DNA from: CAYJAD01 sp964371195
GTDB taxonomy: Bacteria > Desulfobacterota > Desulfovibrionia > Desulfovibrionales > Desulfovibrionaceae
Assembly: GCA_964371195.1 (NCBI GenBank)
Contig: CAYJLD010000002.1
Coordinates: 1 to 64,000 of the forward strand
DNA: 64,000 nt
Reading direction: 5' to 3'
The position numbers were made by a program, and so were the translations under genes. A model generated the notes under the pieces. That model ran no database searches. It had not been told where the DNA came from and worked only from the letters and a program-made list of their open reading frames with translations. Shown piece after piece: positions 38,104 through 45,948 of this stretch. Within the stretch, counting starts at the first letter, position 1, and every line of letters starts with the position of its first letter.

Positions 38104-38702
38104 GACACATCCTCCTGCCCAAGATATGAGCTCACCAATGCATCATAACGTGAAGTTTCTTCAAAGGTTTTTACTGCCATATTTTTACGAAATTCAAGGG
38201 CCACTTGCATATTATTTTTACGCATTTCACTCATGGCTTCGCGATAATACTTGCTCGCAGGCAAAACCAAAACACTATGATAATTTTTTGCTGCAGCCCT
38301 AAGCATACAAGGGCCACCAATGTCTATTTCTTCCACTGCTTGCAAAAGCGAAAGCTTACGTTGTACGGCGCCTGCAAAATCATATAAATTGACACATACC
38401 AAATCAAATGGTTTGATACCCATATCAGAAATACTTTGCATATGTTCAACATTGTCCTTATCAGCCAAAATACCGCCATGCATATGTGGATGCAATGTTT
38501 TTACTCGCCCACCCAATATCTCTGGAAATCCTGTTACGGAACTTACTTGGGTAACTGGTAAACCTTCGGCCTCTAAAAATGCACAAGTACCTCCCGTGGA
38601 AACTAATTCCACACCATTTTCTACCAAAAAAATACCAAATTCCATAAGGCCAGTTTTATCTGTAACTGACAATATAGCTCTCTTAACTTGCAATAATTCC
38701 AT
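38100..38702 (-). CDS. Stand-alone IMP cyclohydrolase (PurH N-terminal domain)
   Basis: The protein matches only the MGS-like IMP cyclohydrolase half of PurH, which closes FAICAR to IMP in the last step of purine synthesis. Motifs include SVTDKTGL, VSTGGTCAFLEAEG, GGRVKTLHPHMHGGIL, VCVNLYDF and EIDIGGPCMLRAAAKN. At 200 residues it ends where full PurH would go on into the AICAR formyltransferase domain, with no frameshift visible, so the split looks natural. The transformylase must be encoded elsewhere or replaced. AAGGAG precedes the ATG, and the stop overlaps the hflX start by four bases. Confidence 0.92.
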   Translation of the reverse strand: MELLQVKRAILSVTDKTGLMEFGIFLVENGVELVSTGGTCAFLEAEGLPVTQVSSVTGFPEILGGRVKTLHPHMHGGILADKDNVEHMQSISDMGIKPFDLVCVNLYDFAGAVQRKLSLLQAVEEIDIGGPCMLRAAAKNYHSVLVLPASKYYREAMSEMRKNNMQVALEFRKNMAVKTFEETSRYDALVSSYLGQEDVS

Positions 38703-39071
38703 ATATTTTCTCCTTATGAACTTTAATCACTACGCGCGTTTATCCTTGTATAAAATCACTATTTATTACTGCATATTATTTCATATTATATATAATTAAA
38801 ATCATACCTTAGTATATTAAAAAACATTAACACCGCAATCTTAAGATTAAACATAAAAAAATCAATTACGAAAATTATCACATGCTCTTCAAAATGCCAA
38901 GGTCGAAAATGCATGAGCATTTAGAATTTTTCTATTAATACATACTTTTCTAAATTTATTTGAAGCAGAATACATTTTCAATCTTGGCATTTTTAGTAGT
39001 ATATGATAGGAGACTGATGTTACATCGGTAATACTTTTTTATTAACCTGTACTTAAAAAGGAAATTTTGGA
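38703..39071. other. Divergent intergenic region with a long inverted repeat
   Basis: About 370 AT-rich bases separate the IMP cyclohydrolase gene from the methyltransferase gene. The perfect 11-bp arms AAAATGCCAAG (38891-38901) and CTTGGCATTTT (38983-38993) lie 81 bases apart. A smaller ATGCTC/GAGCAT pair (38882-38887, 38915-38920) overlaps one arm. These could be paired operator half-sites or the base of an RNA structure. No open frame or known RNA is seen. Confidence 0.45.
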
Positions 39072-40634
39072 ATGAACGACAAACATGAAGGATATGTATT
39101 TGATATTCCATATGAAAGCCATTTTTATCGTGATTTAAACCCTAAACAAATTGAAGCAGCACTTTGGTTTTCCGGCTTAAGTCTACCCAAGCGCGAAGCT
39201 CATGAGCCTTTACGCTATTTAGAGCTTGGCTATGGTCAAGGCATGAGCTTAAATATAAATGCAGCCACCAGCCAAGATGAATTTTGGGGTACAGACTTTA
39301 ACCCCAACCACACTATCGCAGCACAAAACATTGCTAGGCACTCAGGTACAACTTGTAATTTCTTAAATGACTCATTTGAAGAACTTTATGCCAAATCACA
39401 AGCTGGCCTATTACCTCAATTTGATATCATTGCCTTACACGGTGTTTGGTCTTGGATTAGCTCAGAAAGTCGAGATTATATTTTACATATTATTTCTCGT
39501 AACCTAAAAGTTGGTGGTGCAGTATATATTAGTTATAATTGCATGCCTGGCTGGGCTAATTTTACTCCTTTACGTGATTTACTCACTTATCATGCTAAAA
39601 CGCAAAATGCCTCTGCAAATACCCACACCAAGGTTAAAGAGGCCTATAGCTTTGCATCTAAACTTAAAGATTTTAATGCCCTATATTTTGCAACAAACCC
39701 AAGTGCCACTGCAAAGTTTAATAATATTGCTGATAAATCTATTTCATATATTGCGCATGAATACTTTAATGAAGACTGGTATGTTCCGTACTTTAAGGAT
39801 GTTGCTACCGAGTTAGAAAAAGCAAAGTGCATTTTTGCCACCAGCACAAGATTACTCTCAAGAGTTGACATGGCTTTACCTGCAGAACTACGTCAATATT
39901 TAGCTGAAATCAAAGATACAAATTTGCGTGAAACAGTGCGCGATTATGCCCTAAACACCCAGTTTAGAACAGATATTTTTGTCAAAGGTTACATGCCACG
40001 TGTATCTCAAAACGAACAAGCCGACAATATTACTTTTGCTCTATGCACGCATAAAGAAGCCATTTCATATGAAATAAACGTACCTACTGGCAAATTACAA
40101 CTTAAGGAAGAAGCCCACAAGCCTATAATAGAATTCCTTGCAAGTGATAATTACAAACCTAAGAGCATTGAAGACATACAAAATGCACTGCCTGATTTAA
40201 ACCAGCAGAATATAATGCAAAGTATTTATCTATTTTTTGCAGCTAATATTTTACATTTTGCTACTGATGCTGCCAATATTAAAGATGAGCAAAAAGATAC
40301 CTCGCGTCGCTTTAATACTGCAATGCTAGCGCAAACCATGCGTGGAGCTTCTCCACATACTTTAGCTTCACCTGTTCTTGGTGGCGGATTTATGACCAAT
40401 ACCATAGAAATTCTTTTCTTAGCAGCCTTACAGCAAGGCCTAGAAAGTCAAACCGAGCGTTGCAAATGGGTATATGACATGATGCAAAAGCAAGGTCGTC
40501 ATATGAAAAAGGAAGACGCAATTCTATCTGAAGAAGAAAGCATTACCAAACTACAAGAAATGATTACACAGTTTGAGAAAGAACGCCTACCCTTAGTACA
40601 AGCGTTAAATATTGAACTAAACTCATTGAATTAA
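39072..40634 (+). CDS. SAM-dependent methyltransferase with MethyTransf_Reg domain
   Basis: The 520-residue protein starts with a class I methyltransferase fold (about 20-200): RYLELGYGQGMSLNI is the SAM loop, then FWGTDFNPNH, and HGVWSWIS, which is typical of this family. A regulatory domain follows, known from methyltransferases of this type (about 215-300, with SISYIAHEYFNEDWYVPYF), and then an alpha-helical C-terminal region with a winged-helix-like YKPKSIEDIQNALPD segment. GGA precedes the ATG weakly. It stands alone, divergent from the purine gene and convergent with the TVP38 gene. The methyl acceptor is unknown; such proteins are common in surface-polysaccharide regions. Confidence 0.85.
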   Translation: MNDKHEGYVFDIPYESHFYRDLNPKQIEAALWFSGLSLPKREAHEPLRYLELGYGQGMSLNINAATSQDEFWGTDFNPNHTIAAQNIARHSGTTCNFLNDSFEELYAKSQAGLLPQFDIIALHGVWSWISSESRDYILHIISRNLKVGGAVYISYNCMPGWANFTPLRDLLTYHAKTQNASANTHTKVKEAYSFASKLKDFNALYFATNPSATAKFNNIADKSISYIAHEYFNEDWYVPYFKDVATELEKAKCIFATSTRLLSRVDMALPAELRQYLAEIKDTNLRETVRDYALNTQFRTDIFVKGYMPRVSQNEQADNITFALCTHKEAISYEINVPTGKLQLKEEAHKPIIEFLASDNYKPKSIEDIQNALPDLNQQNIMQSIYLFFAANILHFATDAANIKDEQKDTSRRFNTAMLAQTMRGASPHTLASPVLGGGFMTNTIEILFLAALQQGLESQTERCKWVYDMMQKQGRHMKKEDAILSEEESITKLQEMITQFEKERLPLVQALNIELNSLN

Positions 40635-40646
40635 TAATTTAAAGCA

Positions 40647-40674
40647 CTGCCCTCTATGTAAACATAGGGGGCAG
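40647..40674. terminator. Hairpin between convergent genes
   Basis: A 12-bp stem CTGCCCTCTATG/CATAGGGGGCAG with one G-T pair and a 4-base loop lies just after the methyltransferase stop. It lacks a clean T run on either strand, so it may act as a weak terminator or an RNA end stabiliser. Confidence 0.45.
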
Positions 40675-40738
40675 AAAACCAATTTAGTTATATCATTTTT
40701 TTAATGGCATCTTACATTACTTACATAAGAGCCATATC

Positions 40739-41389
40739 TTACTCAACGCTTTCTGCTTTTTTATTACGCTTTTTAATGTAGAGCACTACCACAGAAAATA
40801 ATACCAAAACTACAATAGATACAATAAATGCTAAGGGATTATCTTTAACATTGGCTGCACTATGCCCTAAATACACATACACAAATGTACCAGGAAGCAT
40901 GCCAAGAAATGTAGCTATAGTATAGTGCAAATATTTTATCCCAATAATACCAGACAGATAATTTACAGCACCAAAAGGAAAAACTGGAATAAGTCTAGCA
41001 TACATCATAAATATAAAGGCATTGTCCTTAGCTTTTTTAGCAGCTTCGTCAACAAAGGAGCCAGATTTAAGACGTTTCGTTATAAACTCTTCACCTAAGA
41101 ATTTTGCTAAGAAGTATGAAAGCTGACAACCAATATTAGAAGCAATAACAGTTAAAATAAGCCCCCACCAAAATCCAAAAAAAGGCCCAGAAATTAGCGT
41201 AAAGGCCGAAGCTGGAAACAAAAAGGTTACAGAAACAGCATAAAGAACCACAAAAACAATAGGCGCATAAGGTGAAGCCTTTATGGAGTCTAAAAACTCC
41301 AGCATGGCATCAACATTAAACACATCACGAAAATAAAACAAGAGTGCCGCAACAACTAAGATTATGCCAATAACAATAATTTTTTTCAC
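40739..41389 (-). CDS. TVP38/TMEM64 (DedA-like) membrane protein
   Basis: Six membrane helices and the SNARE-associated core of the VTT/DedA superfamily are visible in 216 residues: LFPASAFTLISGPFFGFWWG and ARLIPVFPFGAVNYLSG are the paired re-entrant loop motifs. The family is linked to lipid flipping and membrane homeostasis. The gene starts only three bases after the flavin disulfide reductase stop and is surely co-transcribed with it, a pairing found in many bacteria. Confidence 0.9.
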   Translation of the reverse strand: MKKIIVIGIILVVAALLFYFRDVFNVDAMLEFLDSIKASPYAPIVFVVLYAVSVTFLFPASAFTLISGPFFGFWWGLILTVIASNIGCQLSYFLAKFLGEEFITKRLKSGSFVDEAAKKAKDNAFIFMMYARLIPVFPFGAVNYLSGIIGIKYLHYTIATFLGMLPGTFVYVYLGHSAANVKDNPLAFIVSIVVLVLFSVVVLYIKKRNKKAESVE

Positions 41390-41392
41390 GAC

Positions 41393-42865
41393 TTACAACC
41401 TTTTTATTTTTTTTATAAATTCGCTACGCCTAATTTTTTCCATGCACTCACTACGCACAATTTTTTTAAGTAAATCTTTTTGCCATGCCTTCGCTCTTGA
41501 AGCAAAGTCTTTATAGGCTATGGATTTAACAATTTCACCCTGAATAGGATATTGATATATCACAGAAAATAATGCTGATAGTTTCATTTTTTTGGTTACT
41601 AATAATGAAAGTATGGGGAGCATCTCTCCAGCTTTATCCCCCATGATAGTAGCTCCAATTACACGTGCCCTTCTATCAAGAATAACCTTCACAAAGCCAT
41701 GACGATCATTTTCAGCCTTGGCGCGGTCATTGGCATCGATGGGTAAAATTTGTGTAGTATATTTAAGGCCTTTTTTACGCACCTCATCCTCTAAATATCC
41801 CACATGAGCAACTTCCGGTGCAGTATATGTTGTCCAAGCTATTTTGTAATAATCTGTTTTAAAAATAGGATAAAGTAGCGCGTTTTTAGCTACTATTTCC
41901 GCTTCATAAGAAGCAGTGTGTGTAAAGAGATAACCACCCTTCACATCACCGCAAGCAAAAACGTTAGGCACTGTGGTTTGTAAATACTCATTAACCTTAA
42001 TATACCCACGCTTATCAACTCCAATCCCAACCCCTTTAAGGTTAAGATTTTTAGAATTTGGTACACGCCCAACGGCAATAAGCAGGGCATCAGCTGTTAA
42101 GTGTTCAACTTGGCCATTGCATTCGAGCTCAAATTTAATGCCATCCCCATCTGGTGCAACACTTTTAATGCTAGTTTTAAAATGTAACTTAAGGCCGTCG
42201 TCTTCCAAAACTTTTTGCATTATTGGAGCAACTTCTGGCTCATCGCGCACAAATAATTTATCATCACGAATAATCATATGTGTTTCACTGCCAAGGTTAG
42301 CAAAACCCTGCCCAAGCTCAAGCCCAATGGGACCTGCACCTAAAACCACAAGTTTTTTTGGTAATACCTCAAGGTCAAAAATATTTTCATTGGTATAATA
42401 TTTAATTTCATCAAGCCCATCTATTTCTGGCATGGCTGGACTTGAGCCGGTAGTAATGGCAATATTTTTTGTGCTATAAATTTTTCCATTTACCTTAACT
42501 TCATTGGCAGAAACTAGTTCACCATGCCCTAGTTCAACCTGCACCCCAAGACCAGTAAAACGCTCCACAGAGTCATGCGGAGCAATCTCTGCGATAACAT
42601 CTTTAACTCTTTGCATGACAGCCTTAAGCGACACTTCTGGCTGTGCTGTTGTTATACCATAATCTTGAGATGATTTAATTTGCTTGGCAAGATGCGCCGA
42701 TTTAAGGAAGGTTTTGCTAGGTACGCAACCATAGTTTAAACAGTCGCCACCCATTTTATGATTTTCGATAAGTAATGTCCTTGCTCCCATATTTGCAGCC
42801 ACTGCCGCAAGAAATAGGCCACCACTGCCAGCACCAATAATTGCTAAATCAAAATCATATTTCAT
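41393..42865 (-). CDS. FAD-dependent disulfide oxidoreductase (dihydrolipoamide dehydrogenase / MerA-like)
   Basis: This 490-residue flavoprotein belongs to the pyridine nucleotide-disulfide reductases. An FAD-binding GAGSGG loop opens the chain. The redox-active disulfide is in GGDCLNYGCVPSK, the NAD(P)-binding loop is GAGPIGLELG, and the second FAD contact is VFACGDV. In the dimerisation domain the catalytic HPT of lipoamide dehydrogenases is replaced by YQYPIQGE, as in the MerA-like/YkgC subgroup, so lipoamide may not be the substrate. No E1/E2 genes are near. A basic tail of 40 residues (KKIVRSECMEKIRRSEF) is unusual and looks partly duplicated. It is coupled with the TVP38 gene. Confidence 0.9.
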   Translation of the reverse strand: MKYDFDLAIIGAGSGGLFLAAVAANMGARTLLIENHKMGGDCLNYGCVPSKTFLKSAHLAKQIKSSQDYGITTAQPEVSLKAVMQRVKDVIAEIAPHDSVERFTGLGVQVELGHGELVSANEVKVNGKIYSTKNIAITTGSSPAMPEIDGLDEIKYYTNENIFDLEVLPKKLVVLGAGPIGLELGQGFANLGSETHMIIRDDKLFVRDEPEVAPIMQKVLEDDGLKLHFKTSIKSVAPDGDGIKFELECNGQVEHLTADALLIAVGRVPNSKNLNLKGVGIGVDKRGYIKVNEYLQTTVPNVFACGDVKGGYLFTHTASYEAEIVAKNALLYPIFKTDYYKIAWTTYTAPEVAHVGYLEDEVRKKGLKYTTQILPIDANDRAKAENDRHGFVKVILDRRARVIGATIMGDKAGEMLPILSLLVTKKMKLSALFSVIYQYPIQGEIVKSIAYKDFASRAKAWQKDLLKKIVRSECMEKIRRSEFIKKIKRL

Positions 42866-43027
42866 AATAAGCCACGCAATAGTTAAGGTTAATCAACAAT
42901 CAATATAACCGCAAAAATCTAATACAAGCCAAGAATATAGTATTTGAGTTTAAAATTCAAGACTTAGTATTTTTTTGTAGATTTTTGTGCAGTCAATATG
43001 TCGACTAACTTAATGCTGCTTATTATT

Positions 43028-43330
43028 TTATTCAAGCATGCTAAGTAAGCGTGCTACGCGCTCAGGGTCAATACCATTATGAGCATTTAGCATATCTTGA
43101 GAGTTATGCTGAACTTGCTCAAGAGCTAAACCAGCTTGGTCATCACTTAGCTGTGTTGGTCTTGGAGCAGCTTGACTTGGCAAGGCATGGGCTGCTTGGG
43201 CAGAAACTACCACACTGTCATGTGCGATAACGTCTTGATTTAGAATAGGAGTTGGAGTGCGAAATGCACTAAAGGCCGCTGTACGGTCTTGATTGACTGA
43301 AAATATTGGACGACTAATTTGCTGAGACAT
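43028..43330 (-). CDS. Small conserved-looking hypothetical protein
   Basis: The 100-residue, soluble, alanine- and glutamine-rich protein has no recognised domain. The C-terminal helix (GIDPERVARLLSMLE) is the only ordered-looking part and resembles tail segments in short Desulfovibrio hypothetical proteins. A strong AAGGAG ribosome site seven bases before the ATG and a coding-like sequence support it as a real gene. It stands alone, between the reductase gene and the TPR gene. Confidence 0.6.
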   Translation of the reverse strand: MSQQISRPIFSVNQDRTAAFSAFRTPTPILNQDVIAHDSVVVSAQAAHALPSQAAPRPTQLSDDQAGLALEQVQHNSQDMLNAHNGIDPERVARLLSMLE

Positions 43331-43439
43331 AAATCACTCCTTGTAAAAACGAGAATTCAACATGAAACTACTGTGCCGCATGCAAGAGCTGCAATATGGA
43401 CAATTTTTCCATCCAATATTTCCAATGCAAATTAGATAC

Positions 43440-43483
43440 CAAAAAAACCTACAAGCCTAACTTTTTACTGTTAGACTTGTAGG
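43440..43483 (-). terminator. Intrinsic terminator after the TPR gene
   Basis: On the minus strand, CCTACAAGTCTAAC pairs with GTTAGGCTTGTAGG (14 bp, one G-U) around an 8-base loop and is followed by seven T. It starts about 37 bases after the TPR gene stop. Confidence 0.88.
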
Positions 43484-43519
43484 TAATAATAAAAACAAAT
43501 TTTAAATAGTCTTAAAAAA

Positions 43520-44146
43520 CTATTTTCTATGCGGCTTAAGGTCTTCTAAAAATTCATTACGCACTTCAAAACCAAGAGCAATTGCTTTATCTGCAGCTTC
43601 CACAGAACGAGCAAACTCACCTAGTTCAAAAAAAGCTAAAGATAAATTATTCCATGCCGGAGCAAAGTTTGGCTCGCGCTTTATAACCTCATTACAAGCT
43701 TCTTCACAGGCCTTATAATCGCCTTGCATGAAATAAGCAGTGGCAAGCGCATTATGAGCTTGAATAAAGCCTGGCTCCCATTTTATGGCTTTTTTCAATG
43801 CAGAGATGGCCTTATCTGGCTCACCACGTTGCAAATGCACAAAACCAATATTACCCCAAGGCACAGGGAATTTAGCCCTACAATTAGCTGCTTCTTCATT
43901 ATAACGTAAGCAACCATCCAAATCACCACGCTCAAGACAAATACCCCCAAGCTGAACAAAAGCCTCAGCCAAACGAGGAGAGTGACGTACCGCTGTCAAA
44001 AAACTATCTTCAGCACCAACGAAATCACGTTTGCTAAGTAAAGCTAGACCTAAGTTATAATGATGATTAGCACATTGCTCGAATTTTTCAATTTCATGTT
44101 TTAAATCGGCAATATATTCATCAATGTCGTCATATGTTTTCTTCAT
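43520..44146 (-). CDS. Tetratricopeptide repeat protein
   Basis: The 208-residue cytoplasmic protein has about five TPR units from residue 20 to 195. Typical repeats are YNLGLALLSKRDFVGAEDSF, VPWGNIGFVHLQRGEPDKAI, and APAWNNLSLAFFELGEFARS. No signal peptide or fused domain is present. It overlaps the end of the upstream hypothetical gene by 17 bases and ends the operon with the YkgJ-type gene. TPR proteins bind partner proteins; the partner is unknown, with the two operon neighbours as first candidates. Confidence 0.88.
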   Translation of the reverse strand: MKKTYDDIDEYIADLKHEIEKFEQCANHHYNLGLALLSKRDFVGAEDSFLTAVRHSPRLAEAFVQLGGICLERGDLDGCLRYNEEAANCRAKFPVPWGNIGFVHLQRGEPDKAISALKKAIKWEPGFIQAHNALATAYFMQGDYKACEEACNEVIKREPNFAPAWNNLSLAFFELGEFARSVEAADKAIALGFEVRNEFLEDLKPHRK

Positions 44147-44537
44147 TTTTTATAAGTCCTTCCTTTTTAAGTAAGTCATGATACCAAAGGCAAAAATCAA
44201 AAATGCCCAAATATTTATCATCACGATTAACCACACCCAAGGCGCATTCCAAAGCCCCGCGCCCATAATCATTACTATAATGACCTTTTTGGGCCGCCAC
44301 TTGCAAAAATTCTCGTACCAATTGCTGAGTTGTGCGTTTAGTAGCATCTAAACGAATATCTAGAGGATCATTGGGTTTTTGAAATGGGTCCCAATTATCA
44401 TAGCCAATACGATCAATAAACTTGCGCCGTCTTGGATGCATTTTTTCATAAATATTTCGTTTAATGGCTTCTTGCTCTTCTGTAAGGTTTTGAGGAGTAC
44501 CATCACGAAAAACTGATGCAGGAATCATCTCAAGCAT
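44130..44537 (-). CDS. Conserved-looking hypothetical protein in the YkgJ-TPR operon
   Basis: A 135-residue soluble protein that I do not recognise. It contains basic and aromatic stretches (MHPRRRKFIDRIGYDNWDPF) and ends in an alpha-helical part rich in D/E/K (FCLWYHDLLKKEG). The ATG at 44537 is preferred because AAAGGA lies eight bases in front of it; a longer frame would start inside the upstream gene. It sits five bases after the YkgJ-type gene and overlaps the TPR gene, so all three are probably co-expressed. Confidence 0.7.
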   Translation of the reverse strand: MLEMIPASVFRDGTPQNLTEEQEAIKRNIYEKMHPRRRKFIDRIGYDNWDPFQKPNDPLDIRLDATKRTTQQLVREFLQVAAQKGHYSNDYGRGALECALGVVNRDDKYLGIFDFCLWYHDLLKKEGLIKNEENI

Positions 44538-44541
44538 AGAC

Positions 44542-45207
44542 TTATTCCTTTTTAGCAGCTCCAATACCTAAGTATTGTTCATTATAATTTGTCATCAAAG
44601 CCATAGACATGGGTACATATACTAAATGTAACTCTTTAAAACGGCTCTTTACAGCTTCTGCAATATCACGCGAAAGGCCATCTAGACGCTGCTGAATGGC
44701 ATTCATATTTACAGTGGGATAATCATTTCCCTTACTAAATTTCGTTTTTCCACAAACATGGCCCGTGCCATTTATATTTAAAGGAACACCATAAAGACGG
44801 CATGTTATAGGACGTTTTTCATAGAGCATACATCGTAAATCTGCATTGAGCAAAGGACAAGGAAGGCGCAAGCGAGCTGCACTCTCCATTATATCTTCAG
44901 CAGGTTGTCCTGCTTTAGATGCACTATAAAATTCGCGCTTCATGCGCACAGCCTTACGATCAAGCTCTGAGGCCAAAGTTAAAATATCAGAGCGCTCCTT
45001 GCCATAAGGAATAGTATTGGCAAAGGCCTGGTTTATATACATAGCCTCAACCAAAGAAAGATCAAACAAGGCATTGCAACAATCACTACAGCCAGGCTCA
45101 CAAGTAACACATTCAGTATGCGCACCACGAATATGAGCAAAAATACTATCTACTTCAGCAACTAAGGCTTCATAGCGCACAAAAATATCAGAAAGGTCAG
45201 GTATCAT
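44542..45207 (-). CDS. YkgJ-family cysteine-cluster protein (Zn/Fe-chelating)
   Basis: The protein belongs to the UPF0153/YkgJ cysteine-cluster family, thought to bind zinc or iron. Early cysteines lie at 33, 36, 40, 43 and 44 (ECVTCEPGCSDCC), and a second group follows in LPCPLLNADLRCMLYEKRPITCRLYG; a further CGKTKF lies after it. It is 221 residues and first in a three-gene operon. An AGAAG ribosome site precedes the ATG. Function of this family is largely unproved. Confidence 0.88.
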   Translation of the reverse strand: MIPDLSDIFVRYEALVAEVDSIFAHIRGAHTECVTCEPGCSDCCNALFDLSLVEAMYINQAFANTIPYGKERSDILTLASELDRKAVRMKREFYSASKAGQPAEDIMESAARLRLPCPLLNADLRCMLYEKRPITCRLYGVPLNINGTGHVCGKTKFSKGNDYPTVNMNAIQQRLDGLSRDIAEAVKSRFKELHLVYVPMSMALMTNYNEQYLGIGAAKKE

Positions 45208-45319
45208 AAATAATTCTTCTAAAAATTGTTAATAAACCACTATGACAATACAAAAACTTAATTTCTAGCTACAAACTTATACCTAAAAATAACTGTGTAA
45301 ACATGTAATTTTATTAGAA

Positions 45320-45350
45320 TGCCGTCGAGCGCACAAAACGCCCGACGGCA
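45320..45350 (-). terminator. GC-rich hairpin downstream of the ferredoxin gene
   Basis: TGCCGTCG/CGACGGCA arms with an inner GCG/CGC form a strong stem about 120 bases after the ferredoxin stop. The following minus-strand sequence TTCTAATAAAATT is only moderately T-rich, so this is a probable rather than certain terminator. Confidence 0.45.
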
Positions 45351-45468
45351 ATAAATCTGTTTGGGCCATAAAAGAAATAATACTTTTTATTCCATTGGCA
45401 ATAGCCTACAAAAAAAATAAAGCTATATAATCAATATTCCTTCATAGGCCCCAAGAAATTGTATCAAA

Positions 45469-45657
45469 TTACATTTCTTCTACAGAAACAGCACCAGTTT
45501 CACAAACCTCAACACAAGATTCGCAACCTAGACATTCATCTTCGTTTACTGGAGCGGACTTGCCATCTTGAAGTTCATACACTTCTACAGGGCAAACGTC
45601 TATACATTCGCCACAGCCAGTACATTTGTCAGCGTCAACACTTACATTCCAACCCAT
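45469..45657 (-). CDS. 2[4Fe-4S] ferredoxin
   Basis: A 62-residue electron carrier with two bacterial ferredoxin motifs: C12xxC15xxC18xxxC22P and C42xxC45xxC48xxxC52. The second motif ends with Glu rather than the usual Pro after C52. The start (MGWNVSVDADKC) is fixed by GGAGG five bases before the ATG; an upstream in-frame ATG would add 22 residues that do not fit the family. It carries no clue to its partner. It is the kind of low-potential ferredoxin common in anaerobes. Confidence 0.95.
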   Translation of the reverse strand: MGWNVSVDADKCTGCGECIDVCPVEVYELQDGKSAPVNEDECLGCESCVEVCETGAVSVEEM

Positions 45658-45751
45658 TGTTTCCTCCAATGTTTGCTCAAGGTGATACATAGTATCCTTT
45701 AAGCATAATGATTTGATTTGCAAGATTTACAACCTTGCACGAAATGCATAT

Positions 45752-45766
45752 CTTTAGGGCCTAAAG
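45752..45766. promoter_or_regulatory. Perfect dyad upstream of the ferredoxin gene
   Basis: CTTTAGG and CCTAAAG flank a single central G, which makes a 15-base perfect dyad about 95 bases upstream of the ferredoxin ATG in the divergent region shared with cobT. It could be a repressor or activator site; no regulator is known to me for this sequence. Confidence 0.35.
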
Positions 45767-45874
45767 GTGTCAAGTCTTTGAGACAGTTTTTATTGTTTAT
45801 GTGTAATATATAAAATATTTTACTGTAATATCAGCCAATTAAATAGATATTTTTTCAACACAGTATTTGTGCAG

Positions 45875-45903
45875 TTGTCATTATGCTTTAAGCTGTGTAG
45901 AAT
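45875..45903 (+). promoter_or_regulatory. Predicted promoter for cobT-oppF
   Basis: TTGTCA (45875-45880), a 17-base spacer and TAGAAT (45898-45903), each five of six consensus, would begin RNA near 45910. The short leader (about 40 bases) leaves no room for a cobalamin riboswitch. Confidence 0.6.
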
Positions 45904-45948
45904 AAAAAATATTTTCCATAAAAACATTAACGTACTTCAAAGGTAGCT

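Noticed and set aside
38703..39071. tRNA or known small RNA in the divergent gap
   Set aside because: No cloverleaf, T-loop sequence or known RNA core could be found; only simple inverted repeats.
45724..45948. Cobalamin riboswitch ahead of cobT
   Set aside because: I looked for the B12 box and did not find it, and the predicted promoter leaves a leader of only about 40 bases.
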